DNA of 64,000 nucleotides, taken from contig NC_133906.1 in NCBI RefSeq assembly GCF_964199755.1, forward strand, positions 15,845,378 through 15,909,377. Direction: 5' to 3'. Below, in pieces: positions 25,401-47,013 of this stretch (positions within the stretch are counted from its first letter, which is position 1; each line of letters begins with the position of its first letter). The notes under the pieces are model-generated. The model made no database searches, had not been told where the DNA came from, and saw only the letters and a list, made by a program, of their open reading frames with translations. The position numbers and the translations under genes were made by a program. The stretch comes from Larus michahellis. Taxonomy: Eukaryota; Chordata; Aves; Charadriiformes; Laridae.

Positions 25401-28400
25401 TTTCTCCCTCCCTCTCCACTCCCTTCCATCACAGTTAAATTCAAGTTTTGCCATGATGCAGAACAAATTCAAAACTTTCTATTATTCAGTACCACTTTTT
25501 ATGAGGTTTTCTTGGCATCAGATGGAAGTGAGCGTGCTTTTGAAATTCTTTCTGACTGGACCTTTTTTGTCATATAAATCATTATCATTTGTATTATTTT
25601 TTTTTTAACAGTGATTTTTGGGAAGACTTAGAAAAACAGAAGCATCACTTTTGCAATCTGAGCTATATGGCTTTTATGATACCAGCTCTTCCATGTACCA
25701 TGCATTACTTGCTGCTTGTGCTTGGCCTCAGAGATTTTTGTTATGTTTCTTTTAAGAGAGTGCTAGTTAAATACTTCTCAGCTGACAGAGTTATATGCTT
25801 CGGGGGTTTTTTTTAAGCTGTGTTAGATGATGTACAGATGTGGAAATGAAAAGAACAAGTATTGTGTGAGAAAGCCATGTTTGAAGTTGTCAATACTTTT
25901 TTTGTTTGGAGAGCAGTCATGGTTAATAAAATTTTTGAAGATACCAGACAATTCTTTTCTGTTCTTGTTTACACGTATTATTAGTTAGAATATATTGCCT
26001 TGCAAGGCATGTTTGAAGCAAAGAAATCTAGTGCTAGCATAAAACCATTTATCATAAGTTTTGGTCAACTGGATGTGCATTTGGACATGCAAGCCCAGTT
26101 CTGATGAAAATACCAAAAGTTCTTTTTTTGGTATCATTCATAAAATCTCCTTTCATCTTTTACTTACCCTTAAGGGAAAGAGGATAAAAAGATGAGTTAA
26201 GTCATTGATTGTATTCCCTGAGTAAGATGTTGCACAGGATAATTGAGAGAAATTTTTGTTGTTGAAAGGCTATGGCAATGGTAGGGGAAATACGTAGCCC
26301 CTTCAAGTTTATTGCTGAAATTCTTTAACCACTCTGTAACTTTAGCGTTTATTTTATCCTTGGTGTGCCTGGAAGAACTATGGAGCCAATGTTTCTTCTA
26401 TATTTGTCCTCAAGAAAAGGATGTGATGAATGCTGCTGCATGGGACCCTGTACCAGGCTACAATGTAAGGTGTAGACTTGGGAAAATGATAATAAAAGCC
26501 AAGCGCAATCCTGCACAATTCCTGTCAGGAAATTTATAAGGAAAGAAGTGCCTTAATAAAACCAGATGAAAATTGATGTGTGAGGCTGTAGTTTTAGGTA
26601 GTTCTAAAGAAAATATTGATAACTGAATATAGTGTGATATTTGGTAATATACTGTAATAGAGTTTCTGAGCTTTCTGTGTGAATGTGTAATGTGTTAATG
26701 TGTGTATGGAGTCAAAATATTTGAGCATTTCTAAGTTTGAAGGGGCAATAAAGTTCGGCACAAGAGCTGACTGCAAAACACAGTTCTAACTGCAAGTCTG
26801 CAGCAGCTGTAATGAACTACCGATTGTGTAGTTGTAAGTGGTGGTTTGTTTATATTATGAATTTGAGTCTCAAAGCAGCTTCTAATCATGAGCAGTGAAG
26901 TTCCTTATTTCAGTTTGGGTATGATGCTACAGGAAGCTTTCTTAATTTGCAAACAAGTAAATTAAGCAGGAAAATAATAGTGCTTGTGCATTTGCAATAC
27001 AAGCTTAGTATTGGCAGCAGGAATGGACGAGGGCCATGTAGTTGTTACTTGTTTTATTCTTATGCTTGTGAAAAGCATCGTTCATTGCCATGCTGCTTGG
27101 GGTGATGGGTTGCTTGGTGAATGGTAATTTAAAATTAGATTTTGCAGGTGGGAAATTAGTTTGGAATCGATGGCAGAACATGTTACATAAAAAATGCATC
27201 TCATTAAAATAAATACACCATACCTAATTTTATATTGATCTGTTCCGCTGTGAGTCCCACTCAGGCCCTTTTAGCCAGAAGATTCCTTGATAGTGAATCA
27301 GATTAATCTGGTAAATTTGATAGTTTAATATAGTAGGCTAAGAAAATCTCAGAGGAGGAACGAAAAGGTAGTTGAGTTGCTTAGCATTTGTGATGGTAGA
27401 TGAAAGATAGTTTATTTCTTCCATCTTCACAAATTAAATGTGGTTTGTAAGTTCTGCTGTTAATCAACTTTGTTAATATCTAGTTGGCGTGATGAGGTAT
27501 TAAGAAGGGGTTCAAACAATGGACCTGTTCACACAACTAGTTTCCTTTCATTTGCTGTAGTCATTAACAAGAACTTTAAATGTCTAAATAATGCCTGCCT
27601 CAAAGTCTAATTTTGATTCAGCGATTACTGCCTTTTATATTCACCCATTAAAAGCCCCCTCATGCTACCCCATGCAATGCATTGTCCTCATTCTTAAAAG
27701 AGCATTTTTTTTTACAGTAATAACATGTTTTTCAGCCGATGTTCTCTTGTAGCTCAGCTGAAAAGTTATTCAATAAAAGAAGGTAATGGATAATAGAACC
27801 TCTGCCTCTTAGGAAAATTTAAGAAAGCTGTTTTTTCTCATGAAAGCTGTTACCAGCTGCGTCTAGAGGTGCAACACTGCGAGTAATTTGTGCAACACTG
27901 TGAATGAAAATGTCTCTTTAAAGCGTTTGTTTCTGTGCTCAAATCTTACAGTGATGCACTGTTGTACCGCAATCACAGTTCATCACATGCACTTTCAAAG
28001 CCTCAGAAAAAATTGATTGTAAATATACATGATCTGCTGAAGCTGTGCCTAGCAGATACCATGATTACTTAGAAACCTTTCAAAAATTAGATGCTGAAAT
28101 TACGTTAAATGCAAGTAAATGTTCTAAATGTGATTTATGACATTCATTCAGAAATCTTAAGACCCTACAAGAGTTGCAGTTTCTACGCTAAAATGTTTGA
28201 TTTCTAAATAAATGCCTGAACCTACTGCTTTGCGACCTCAAATGGCTTCAAAGAAAGGAATATTTTTAGTCAACAAATAATTCGTGAAGCTTTTTTGATA
28301 CTGCCTTGTTTTCTTAAGAAAAAGCAAAAGCTGTAAGCCTTCAGTAGTTTTGCCTCCCAGAATGAACTTCTGAAAGGCCTGTAATGAGCTAAATTTGATG

Positions 28401-31113
28401 TCATTTTTACCTCCCAAAGCCTATCAGTTTGTTGCAGGGTTTCTTTTTTGCCCTTGCTGTTCTTGAACAGGTAAAAATACATTTCAGCAGAAGAGTCTTG
28501 AAAGCCTCATGGGTGGCCAGAATGGAATTACAGTAAATGCTATTAAAGTTTTGAACTTCAGCAGTCTCATTTTTCGGTGGTTACAGTACAAGCATGTATA
28601 TGGAAACTTTTTTAAAGAAGTTGAAACAGTTTTGATGCTTCTGGAATACTTGTTCTACTAGGTTTTGCTTTTGTCTATGGGTATTCAGAATAATGTAAAG
28701 TTTTTAGAGCTAATTATGCTACTTACTCCAAGCAGATTATTTCTGAAATCATAGTTTATACAACAGTCATTTATCAAAATTCTCTTGACACTTGCCCTAC
28801 AAATAGTACTTACTGCAAAGCATCATTTTAGTAGAACTGTTCCAGCTTTCTTTGCTTTTAGTTAGCTTGTTTATTCCGTGAGCATACTTGTGGGTAAATG
28901 ATGTTGAAATGATAACACAACTAGTAAAATTTCATTCTTCGTTGCTGCATGTTACTGTGTGCAAAATACTTTATAATTTTTCCCCCTTTTTTTTTTTTTT
29001 AAATTATCATAGAATAGAATCATAAAGCTGTAAACTTGGTTGCATAATATAGGTAGGACAGCTGTAATGGAATAGATCTGAGTGGCAACAGCCAAGAGAC
29101 ATTTCTTGAAATCTCTTATGGGCTCGCCTTAAGTATAGGAATTTCTGGTGCATGTTCTGCCTTGATGATTCTTAAGATTCTTTGAAAGCATAGCTGAGAA
29201 ACAGAAATAGAACTTTTTAATTGTCTTCTTGCTGGTCTGAGATTCTAGGTGGGTTCATTTCCTTTTTTAGGGGTGTGAGCAACTGCTGATATCTTACAGC
29301 TATTGAATGTACGCAAGGCTTGGAAGTTAATTGTGACTGTAAACAGCTTTTACTTTTTAGAACATTAAACTTTTATCCTCAGTAAAAGAATAAATTTAGT
29401 CTGTGTTCTTGGCCAAGTTTATCTCCCTTTATGTATTTCCTGTTACTTTGAAGGGTGCAAAGTTTGTCATGTGTAATAGTTCTGGAGAACTAAATTTATA
29501 CTTAAAGTGCAGACATGTCCTTATTTCTGAAGAAATAAGGGGATACATAATTGGTTTTTTTTTATTATTTTATTTTTCAATGCTCTCTTCTAAGGACTTT
29601 TTGAAGCAGTGAGAGACTTTTGTTCCTCTAATTTTTTTTTCATTTTGTTTTTTATGAGAGCTTAGGAAGAAAGATCTTCAGTTTTTCTGTTTGTTTTGCT
29701 TTTCCCAATTTTTTCCATATTACTGAAAGAAAGCTGAATAATCAAAGTATTGGCAGTGTTATTAAGCTACTGTGTGAAATAAATGGATTTTTTCCTTGTA
29801 AAGGACCTTTATAAGTGTGTTTTGGCTTTTTTTTAAACTTACAGTCTTCATTGTAGCCAAGTGTCCTTGAGTCTGTTCCCTCCTTTCCTCACCTTCCACC
29901 CCCTCAGTAGAAAATCTGGGATGATTAAATGTAGAATGCTTTGTCTAGAGATATTTGCTGTATCTTTCGCTGGTGATGCTTAGTATATGGGCCTGTTACA
30001 AGAAAGTACCCATCTATGTGTCTGAGTGACCTTGTAAATGTGCCTAGACACTTAGAAAAGCCTTATCAGATGACTTTTTAGTTAATCAAAGATGGGAGGA
30101 AAAAAGATCTCCTTGATTAAAGGTAGCAATCTAAGAGAAGCAACACTTAAATCCTGCATCCCTCCCACCCACACACACCTTTTTCTCTTATGTGCAGATT
30201 TGGTGTCTCGGGGTATGTTAGGTGTTCTAATTCACCACGGTTTATCAAAAGTTGAGAGACAATGTTGTTTGGCAGTCTCTGTAGCAAGAAAGGAAGCATC
30301 TTTTGTTATTGACATCCTTTCTTTTAGCTCTGCTCTTGCTTTTTGCCAGCTGCTCATTGTCTGTACTTGCTTATTTAGTATTCACAAGGGATTTTACAAG
30401 TTCTTATCAGTTCGTTGCCACAGCACATCATTTCCTCTTGTCATCGTTACTCCTTAAATTGGGGGGGGGAGGATTTGCATTAGAGCTGGTGAGTGGTAGA
30501 AAACACCACCATTCATGAGCCAGTTTGAGTTGCACAGTGTTCTGCTGCTCTCCTTTCTGAGGCAGTTTGTAGTAAAGGTCACATTTCTAGTGCTTACTTT
30601 GCCATGCCTTCCTCCCCCCTCACCCTGTCTTTTTCTGGGGAAAATAAAACTCTTTTTTTTTTTTTTGCCAAAGGCTAAAAATATCCAGTTCTTCAAATAC
30701 TCGTTTTAAAAGATATAAGGAAGTGCAGCATAAAAATAGCCACAGCTGAAAAGGTTGACCACCTTTCTGAGTGTCTGGGAAGGGGCTGGTTTGAGGTTTT
30801 TATTGGGTTTTTCTTTTAAGTGATTTTGTTTTTCTTTTAGTTGTCTACAGTTTCTTCCTCATTTTTTTTTTTAACACTCTTCAAAAAACATGGGTTACCT
30901 AATTGGAGCTCAAGAGCAAGTAGATGGGACCTCTGATCACATTTTACTTTATTTAGCTTTGCGTTGAGGTCCTAGTACTTCTGGGATTTTGTTTTGAAAC
31001 AGAATCAGGTGCAATGCTAGGGTTGAAACAGGCATTCTTTTAATATGTGCCTTTTTGTTTTACCATATTCTTTACTTGTTTACTAATTACTTGTTAACTT
31101 ATCTTTCTGATAG

Positions 31114-39106
<7,993 letters not shown>

Positions 39107-39453
39107 TGCTGAACTTCTATCTTCAGCATTATTTTTAGCGAACTTAATCTAATTCTAGAGAAACTTCCAGTGTGGATACTGTGAGCTATATGGAGAATGG
39201 ATCTTATGGTTTAACTTTTCTTTTTAAAATCCCTTTGTGACCAATTCCATTGTGTATAGCTAATCAGTTTTACATTTCAGTTTGTTTTTGTGATGCTTAA
39301 GTGACAGTTGAACCCTAAGGGAAAAAAGTCTATTGAAAAATTCAGAACACTTTTCCCCTCCTTCCCCTGAAACTTAAACAGGCGTATGTCTTAACTGGAA
39401 AATTTTTTTCGTTTTGTCCTGTAGGGACAAGAATTTGAAGACTGACTTCAGAA

Positions 39454-39459
39454 AATAAA
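39454..39459 (+). terminator. SMAD5: Proximal SMAD5 poly(A) signal AATAAA
   Basis: First canonical hexamer after the stop, about 350 bases downstream, followed by T-rich sequence (gggatttttttttaatg) that could act as the downstream element. Use of this site would give a short 3' UTR. Confidence 0.4.
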
Positions 39460-42400
39460 TACATATCATAGTTTGGGATTTTTTTTTAATGTTTATGAAA
39501 CTTTGAACATGTGCAGCTCCAGCTTGCAAGCTGTATTTTTAGCATAGTTGTTTAACATCTTAAGGTTGACATCTGTTATAAGCAAAATTAGACTTTATTA
39601 TGGCTAATTTGCCTCAGATTGAACAATGTGATTTTTTTCTAAGTGTACACATGAAATATACTTTTTACAAATATTGGAGTGGTGTAAAAACACTTGTATT
39701 GTCTATTGGAAAATGCTGTCATAAACACACTGTATATTAATGCAGAATAGCAGTTTGTAGCCTTTTCCCACTTCGGTTTTGTAATATCTCTTTTATCCAC
39801 CATTTTAAATAGTAATTGATACAAGGTAAACATCTTGCACACTTCTGGAGTAGTAATTCTTGTTTTGCTTTGATTTACACTCATGCCGTTTGGATTTGGT
39901 TGCCAAGGCTATTTCTTTTTAGGTACCCTTCTCTATTTTAACATAAACACTACTTTTGTAAATGACAGTGCTTACTACTTTTTGGAAGGAATAAGTGTTT
40001 TTTTTTTTGTTTGTTTTCTTTTTGGTGTTCTAGCTGTTTATTTTACCTGTCTGGAATTGATCTGTGTTAGGCCTCTTTAATCTCTCAGTAGACATTACGC
40101 AGTATTAGTGATTACACTGTATTTAATTCACTTTCAGTATGAGTTTGAGTCTCTTTGAAGACTGTGAGTGGCTTAGCAAATTAGTTACTGAATGCAGAAG
40201 CTTTTATTTCCAGATCATGTAATTTAATACAGACCTGTTGGTAATGACCAAAAGTAATCACTTCTTTGTAGCCTACATGAAACAGTGGTCTTGATCCTGT
40301 CTCTGATGGCAGGTGTTCAATCAGAAGACTCGTAACTGTAGTTGGCAGCTTTATGGGATTGAAGGACTGCATTAATATGATGATGAAATTTCTCTTTCGC
40401 ACGTAAGGAATCCTGTTGCCTGTGCTGTTGTATTACTCAGTAGAGAATTTAAACACTGTACTAAACACTAAAAGAAATCAGTTAAATAACATATGCGTAT
40501 TTTTCCCCTTTAAGTAATAAAAAAGGAGGCTGAAAGAAATACTCTCAAGAGAATTAGAAGTGAATTGTATACAAAATTTCTTTGCATGCAGAAAAAGACC
40601 TATTGTATTTTTTAACTTCTCACCCTCCTTTTTCTCTTTCCTGAACACATCTTCAGAAAAGGGTTCAGTGTTTGGGGGAGAGGCTGAAAACTCTAAAATG
40701 CAAATACTTATTAAAAGATGTGTTGCAGTTAACTACTGCAATCCTGAGACATTGATTGCTTACACAAGTTCTTGTGTCTTCTATCGAATGCCAGTTTCTG
40801 CTCAAATGTGGAAATCATGCATCATATGGTACCTAAGTAACAAATGATCTTAAAGGAATAAAATTGTTTACGTGTCATTAAAATGTTTCTTATGAAATAC
40901 CTTAAAGGAATAAACTGTAACACTTCTGCAGAACCCTAATGTTCTCTTGTACAGGAATTTCTGTATTACTTGGTGTTTTGGTTTTCTTTTTGGTTTTGGG
41001 GTGTTTTTTTTAACCAGTTTCTCAAGTGTGTTTAAAAACAAACAAGTGCATCTTCAGGAGAAGGGGAATAACAACGTTTGCCACTTGCCTTTGGGGTCTT
41101 CTCTTTCATTCTTTGGAATGGCAACCCACAGATGGTTCTTCTGATCAAATAAGATGCAAAGTCAGTTGGCCACGGGATCAGGCTTCTAGTTTCTTCTTCC
41201 TGGGCCTGACTTGTTGAGTTGCTGAATATGCATATTTCACACTACAGGATTTTTTTTTTCTTGACTAGCTTTTATAATAAATGTCATGGCACATTGTATT
41301 AAGGAAAGATCTCAGTTGTAGGTACAAGATTTTACTTTGTCCAAAATGCTTTTTCACCTGGCTTCATCTCTGTTCACTTGTATGTTTAGATGTGGCCAAC
41401 TAAATGACTCACGAATGGGTGCTGAAGTGGGTGTTCATGAGCCAGAGCTGGTGCTTAGTGCTAGGATTGTGGTTAGATTGGCTACCCGTGCACTGAACCA
41501 TAATTTCTGCAATAATATCCAGTTAACCCACTTCTGATGCTGTCATTAAGTACTAAAGTACTCTGGCATTCTTCTGCTTTTGTACATATTCTTGAGCTGT
41601 AATGTATGCAGTGCTGGGGATATCCTTGTGACTGCTGATTGTGCCAGGGTAGGCTTGCAGGAGCAGACCCAGTAAGATTTGTCTATGTTCTACTTTTCTG
41701 TTCCTTTTAAGTAGGACTTTTGAGAGCTTTCTAGTTAGCAAATCTTGTGTGCTATTGGTTCATGGTGTTCCTAATCATGTTTAGTTCATCTGTGCTGCTG
41801 ATACAAAATTCAGATTTCGGTGCACGGATGGATTGGGTCTGTGCAGTGTTTGTCCCTAATGATGTTTTTTTAAGTATAGCGACAGCAGAGCGTGCCGCTT
41901 CTGTTGCAGCGTGCTTGTGTATAAGTCACTTCTTGATCTAGATGGAGGGATGGAGAAATTGAATCAGCCAGTAGTGTGGTAGTGGAAGATGGAGCCTTTC
42001 TGGTGTAGCCCAGCTTAGACTGAACGTTACTCTTCAGTGAAAACTGTTTTGGCTTTTGTAGTGTATTTTCTTCTCTTTGGGCATCTTTCTACTTTGCATC
42101 AACCACAGCATTAACTAACAGCTTTGGCAATACCAGCAAAGAGCCTAGGACAGGCATATACTGAAGTTCTTTCTGGGTTTGCTTTTATAGTCACTAAGAT
42201 AAGATAGTAGCTTGGATATTCCTCCTAGAGGACTTCAGTCTTGCTGGCAGTCAATCCAGTGCCTTGTGTAAGTATTACGTTCATTTAATTGCATTAGGCA
42301 TGAAGTAGTCGTACATGAAGGGATGACATTGGGTTATAGTATGTATAGGACCAAAATAAAACTTTCTAGTATGACTGACCGATGAGAGACAAATCTAACA

Positions 42401-42529
42401 GAATAGCCCATTAATCAAAAGAATGATGAAACAGCCCATGTGTTACAATTCGGTATAGAATTGTTTAAAATACTGGAATTCTTTTGGGTTTTGCTTGAAG
42501 CTATGATTTTTTTTTCCCCCCCTCTGCAG

Positions 42530-42576
42530 TATTACAATGTGAAAGTTGTCAATTCTCGGGCAGATACTCTTGCAGT
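42530..42576 (+). other. Micro-exon-like segment with strong splice signals
   Basis: Forty-seven bases are bounded by a near-ideal acceptor (T-run, C-run, ctctgcag; AG at 42528-42529) and a consensus donor gcagt|gtaagt at 42577. Two frames are open across it: one reads YYNVKVVNSRADTLA, the other has a C-x2-C pattern (LQCESCQFSG). It lies downstream of the SMAD5 stop, within or just past the 3' UTR, so it could be an alternative terminal or cryptic exon. No product is recognised. Confidence 0.25.
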
Positions 42577-43056
42577 GTAAGTTTAGAGAACATTAAAATG
42601 TGTCAGGGTTTCTGCGTAGTTTGAAATAATAACTTTTTACAAGATACTGTTTCAGTTGCCCAAAGTGTTCCTGGTGATGGTTTAAAAAAAAAGGGGGCAA
42701 ACCAAACCAAAACATTTTCTAAATGTTTTTCTTCAAAAGATAAACATGCGGCTAACTTTTTTTGTAGTTGTGAAGTTTCTGTTTAGGAAGGTAACCCATT
42801 CTGAATTCAAATCAATAGACCAAACCATCAGATTACAACATAATGTTGCTTTATTGTGCTGCTCCATAAACCTGCTTCTGTGTTTGTTGCAAGCATAACC
42901 TTTATGCTTTTGTTTACATTGTAGGAAACACAGTTCTAGTGATGAGTTTTTTCATTTAACTCTAAACATCTTTTTATTTTGTTAATTTTAAAATTATTAG
43001 GTTTTGCTATGTTATGTTTTTAAAGATATTTTTTTGCATACTGCTGCTCATATTTC

Positions 43057-43062
43057 AATAAA
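43057..43062 (+). terminator. SMAD5: Possible distal SMAD5 poly(A) signal AATAAA
   Basis: AATAAA in the context atttcaataaac, followed by an A-run at 43071-43079. A-runs next to genomic AATAAA can be true sites or sources of internal priming. A last AATAAA at 43634 is an alternative end. Confidence 0.4.
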
Positions 43063-45587
43063 CAAAACAAAAAAAAAAACCTACAGATTTTTCTGATTTC
43101 CTTTATCCGTAACGTAGTACGTGTCAAATATTTGTTTACAAAGGTTGATTTACGAGTTCTTGTAACTCTCGATATGCTGATGCCTTACCATGTTCATATT
43201 CTTCCTTACACAAATGTGATCTTGTAATTTTAAAAATACTTTTCTGTAGCTTTTTGGTAACACAAAAGCTGCAGTGTTCTCAGAAGCAGAGACTAAATCG
43301 TTTCACTAACTTAAGAGTTCTTTTTTCTTGTTGTAGAATGCAGCCAGCCAAAACTATAACAATTTGTTGGTATTTATAAAAGTTCTTAAATCAATAGTAC
43401 AAAAACCGCGTATCTGTACGACTTCAGCAACACTCTGATTATTGTGTTGGGGGTGGTTGGTTTTTTTGTTGGGTTTTTTTTTGTTTTTTCTTTGTTTGCC
43501 ATTGTGGCAGACCATAACCTTTTTAAACAACCGTCACCATGTCTGAATGTGTAGCGCTTTAAACCGGTGACCGGTGGCCTTTTCATTGAAATGAAGGCTG
43601 TTCGAATCTCTCTTGAAACTCGAGTACTGTTCCAATAAAATGGAAATTGAGAAGTTTAGTGAGCTGTTCTTTTACTATTAGCCTTAATTTTAAGATTGAG
43701 GGGGAGAAAACTTCTGTCTTGTTTACCAAGATGTTACAGAAATAGAGGTTGAAATAGTAATTGGTGGTGTGCACAAATTAAAAGAAATCTCTTTTTTTGG
43801 CAAGATGAGTACAAAAATACTGAATCCCAATTCCACAGGGATATCCATATAAAAACTACAGAAAGGACCAATTATTTTAGTATAAAACTGAAACAAAAGT
43901 GTTGATAGCGCTTGATCTTATCTGTGCTTCCTGCGTTGGGATGTAATTTGGCTAGCAGGCTGCCACCTTGCAGTAATGCTCTGTGAAGTTCTCTCATCTT
44001 CTCAATAATAATAGTTTTTTTCCTCTGAATGTGTAACTGCACTATGCAAAGGAGGATCCAATAACTCAGGTAATATTTTTTTTTATATGTATCTCCTGAT
44101 ACTGTTTTGATGTTTCTACTTCCAAAGCAACGATTGCCATGTGAAGTTCCCAGAAGACTTACTGTGACAGTGTTGCTGAGATGATAGTCTAATTTGCGAG
44201 TAACGTTCCTCATTAAGTGTTGCGGTGGCTTCTTGTCTTTCCAGAAACTTTATATGGACTTGTATTAGTAGCTTTCTATACAAGTAAAAAACAAACAAGC
44301 AAACAAAAATCTTGCTTATTAAAAGTTTTAAATCATTATTTTCTAGAACTGAAGAGTTTTTCTTGAGTCTTTCTCTCTTGGGGGAAGTTAGAGGTGTAGT
44401 AACCATTGATAGTTATATCTCTGAGTAGCTAGCCAAAGTAACCTGTGAAATTGTTCATTTATAGGGTTTTTTCAGAAGAAAAAAAAAAAAGCTTTGGGCA
44501 AAACACACCTCTTCCACCCCCTCCTCCAACCTGCATTGTGTGTTAAATGAGTCAGAGGCTACTTCTGTTCACTGCTCCGTAAAAAGTAAATATCTCACTG
44601 GCATTTAAAGTGATTAAACTTTGCGTGTACTGTATCCTGTGCCAAGAGAAATCTGCCTTTCTTGTCCTGGAGTGCTCCCTGCCCTCTTCTAGCCAAGGAC
44701 TGTGCCTTCTCTGACACCATCCCAAGAAATCCTACTCATCTAGAAAAACTGTTTCCTAGAAGTTAGGAGAACTTAGGAAATTACTTTTACTATAGATACT
44801 CTGGTCAGAGGACACTGGTGATTGCAGCGTCAAGTCAGTGCACGTGAATCAGGCTTTTCCAAATAGCTTTCCCGAAGTAAGCACTTGGTGGAAATGCAGA
44901 TTCCATTTAACTTGCCAAATGCAGTATTTTGGCCTATGTGATTTAGAGTGCCTGTTTTCCAGACACTGCTAGCATTAAAAAAATCATTGGACTGCACTCA
45001 GTGATGATACTGTCTCTAGATTCCTTTTAAAACTTAAGCACTGTTAATCTTCTGATTTAGGATGCAGAGCAAGCTATCTTCTGTGTGCGCTGAGGCATTT
45101 GTAAAAAGTCCCAAAGTATCTGTGAATTGTCAGCCACTCAGTTATATGTAAATGTTTTTAGATACTTTGGGATCTTAATGCTCAATTAGTATTGGAGAGA
45201 GAATTGGCTTATGCTGATGAGGGTTTGGTAGTCAGCCAGCATTAGCACTTTGGGTTGGTACCATTCAAGACAAATAATCATTCCCCTTAGTGTTGGATGT
45301 CTGTGTATAAACTTTGAAGTAAAGAAATGTCATCCTCTGCATTTTTGTCATACAGGCGCAGCAAAGATGGTTGACTGGAGTTCTGTAGTGTGAATTCTCA
45401 CTCCAACCGCTCACAAATTTAATAGCGAAGCAGAAGAAAGCTGCATGCTGGAAAGTAGCTTACCTAGACTGAAAAACGATGCCTACGCAAGCTATAGAGT
45501 GGGGGTACGAGATTTGTGCAGACTGTCTAGCATCTGTCCCCAGAATTCCTGTCATGCTGTGGCAACAGCAAAAGTAGAAACCAAATT

Positions 45588-45605
45588 GGGGGGGGGGGGG
45601 GCGGG
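45588..45605 (+). repeat. G-run of 14 followed by CGGG
   Basis: Fourteen consecutive G, one C, then GGG, followed after a few bases by A and C runs. It is a simple homopolymer likely to vary in length and to form quadruplex structure. Assembly errors are common at such runs. Confidence 0.8.
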
Positions 45606-47013
45606 CAAAAAAACCCCAACTGTTAATCCTCACAGCATAAAACCATCACCAAAGCCACTGGAAGGACAATACTCTGAGTCCTGATGTCTTCCTGCTTCTC
45701 CCAGATGTTTGGTTCCGTTGTTCTTTTCCATGACTTTCCAGCTCCTGCAAGTTGGAAGAAGGCTCCTTTAGCCTGATAAGAAACATCATTTTGAAGTCTC
45801 TGTCCCTTTTACCTCCTACCTTGAGTGGTGTCCCCTGCCCAGGTGAAGGGGACTGTGTGCCCAGGCTTTCAGACATGCTGGGGAAAACGGCATGTTGTGC
45901 ACTGAGTATGTCCTAGCTGTTTGTTGCAGGAAGACTAAAACATGTGGTCTGGCTTTGTCCTGTGTTTCTATATTTAGTATATTAGTATTTAGCGTTTTCC
46001 TCTAAAACCATCCTGAGAGGTCTCTGAAGTCCAGCACAGTCAAAGGGCTCGACCTCAAGATTCTGAATAAGAATCCTCTGGCTGATGGAGTTCTTGGGGC
46101 ACGTTCACCTTAAAAAGAGTGAACAAGCCTTCATAAAAGTCAACTTAGCTTGAGCACGAACACATATAATATCTGTGTGATATGTGCTTCACTGTTTTAC
46201 GATTTCCAGTCAGTTTGCATCAGATCATTTTAAGATAACCTTGTTCTTGTTAACTGCCTTACGGGGCCACATGTTCAAGTGTGTTTAGAAGTATTTAAGC
46301 AATATTTTCTAGCTCTAGTTGAGTACAAACGCAAGGGAATGGCTGTTTTGGGATTCTCTTAATCCTGCGATGCGCTTCTAAAGGTAAGTCTGAGACTGCA
46401 GTTTCATCAGCTGGTGGTTGTGGGGCATATGGGGGGGGTCCAGTTAGAGCAAACATTGCAGCCAACAACAACAGTAACATTTGAAATGGCAAAAAAAAAA
46501 AAAAAACCAATTTAAAAGTTCATTCCAAAAATCTGGAGGCAGGAAATCTATCCTAGCAGAGATATCTTGCCAGGCAAGACAGATATATATTTTTTTTCAT
46601 TACTACCTTAAGTTCATGCTGGAGTGGTAATCATCTGCTCCACTAGGGATGGCAAGAAGCCAGCATCACAACAGTGTCCTGTTTTCTGAGCGTGACGGTC
46701 ACACCTGACGGAGAGCAAGCGGTTGCTGTTGGGCGATCCTGCAGCAGGCAGTTCTGTGTGAAGGGCTCTGTGGAAGGAGCTCTGCTCTAGAAGAACACTA
46801 AAAGTATTCACTTCAGTGCAAGAAATGAAGACACAAATCTATAGAAAATCATGTGAAGAGAAGCATGTTGTTAAATTCTCTTTTATCCAGAATTTTTGCT
46901 GTGCTAGCCACAATGTTTCCCTTAAATGTACGTGGGGAAACTGCTAACAAGCCAGACCAGCTACAGCTGCAAAGTCGGCTTATGACAGGTCAATCAGTTC
47001 TGTATTTAATTGA

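Larger units (their letters stand above)
21710..31113 (+). other. SMAD5: SMAD5 intron 1
   Basis: This is about 9.4 kb between the inferred non-coding first exon and the acceptor tttctgatag (AG at 31112-31113). After the CpG island tail it is AT-rich. It contains a MIR-like SINE (22365-22485), an interrupted ca/ta repeat (24609-24630) and several T-runs. I see no confident second non-coding exon; an acceptor-like ttttttttttaacag at 25611 is one candidate. No coding gene is recognised within it. Confidence 0.55.
39107..43080 (+). other. SMAD5: SMAD5 3' UTR (extent inferred)
   Basis: After the stop there are about 4 kb of AT-rich, gene-free, repeat-poor sequence, as expected of the long SMAD5 3' UTR. 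AATAAA signals occur at 39454, 40857, 40909, 41276, 42355 and 43057, the last followed within a few bases by an A-run; another lies at 43634. The true end is uncertain, and several signals suggest alternative polyadenylation. ATTTA words are scattered through it. An exon-like 47-mer at 42530 lies inside this interval. Confidence 0.6.

Noticed and set aside
29004-29022. atcatagaatagaatcata, like a reversed CR1 tail
   Set aside because: The following bases do not match the rest of a CR1 3' end, so the likeness is limited to a short AT-rich word.
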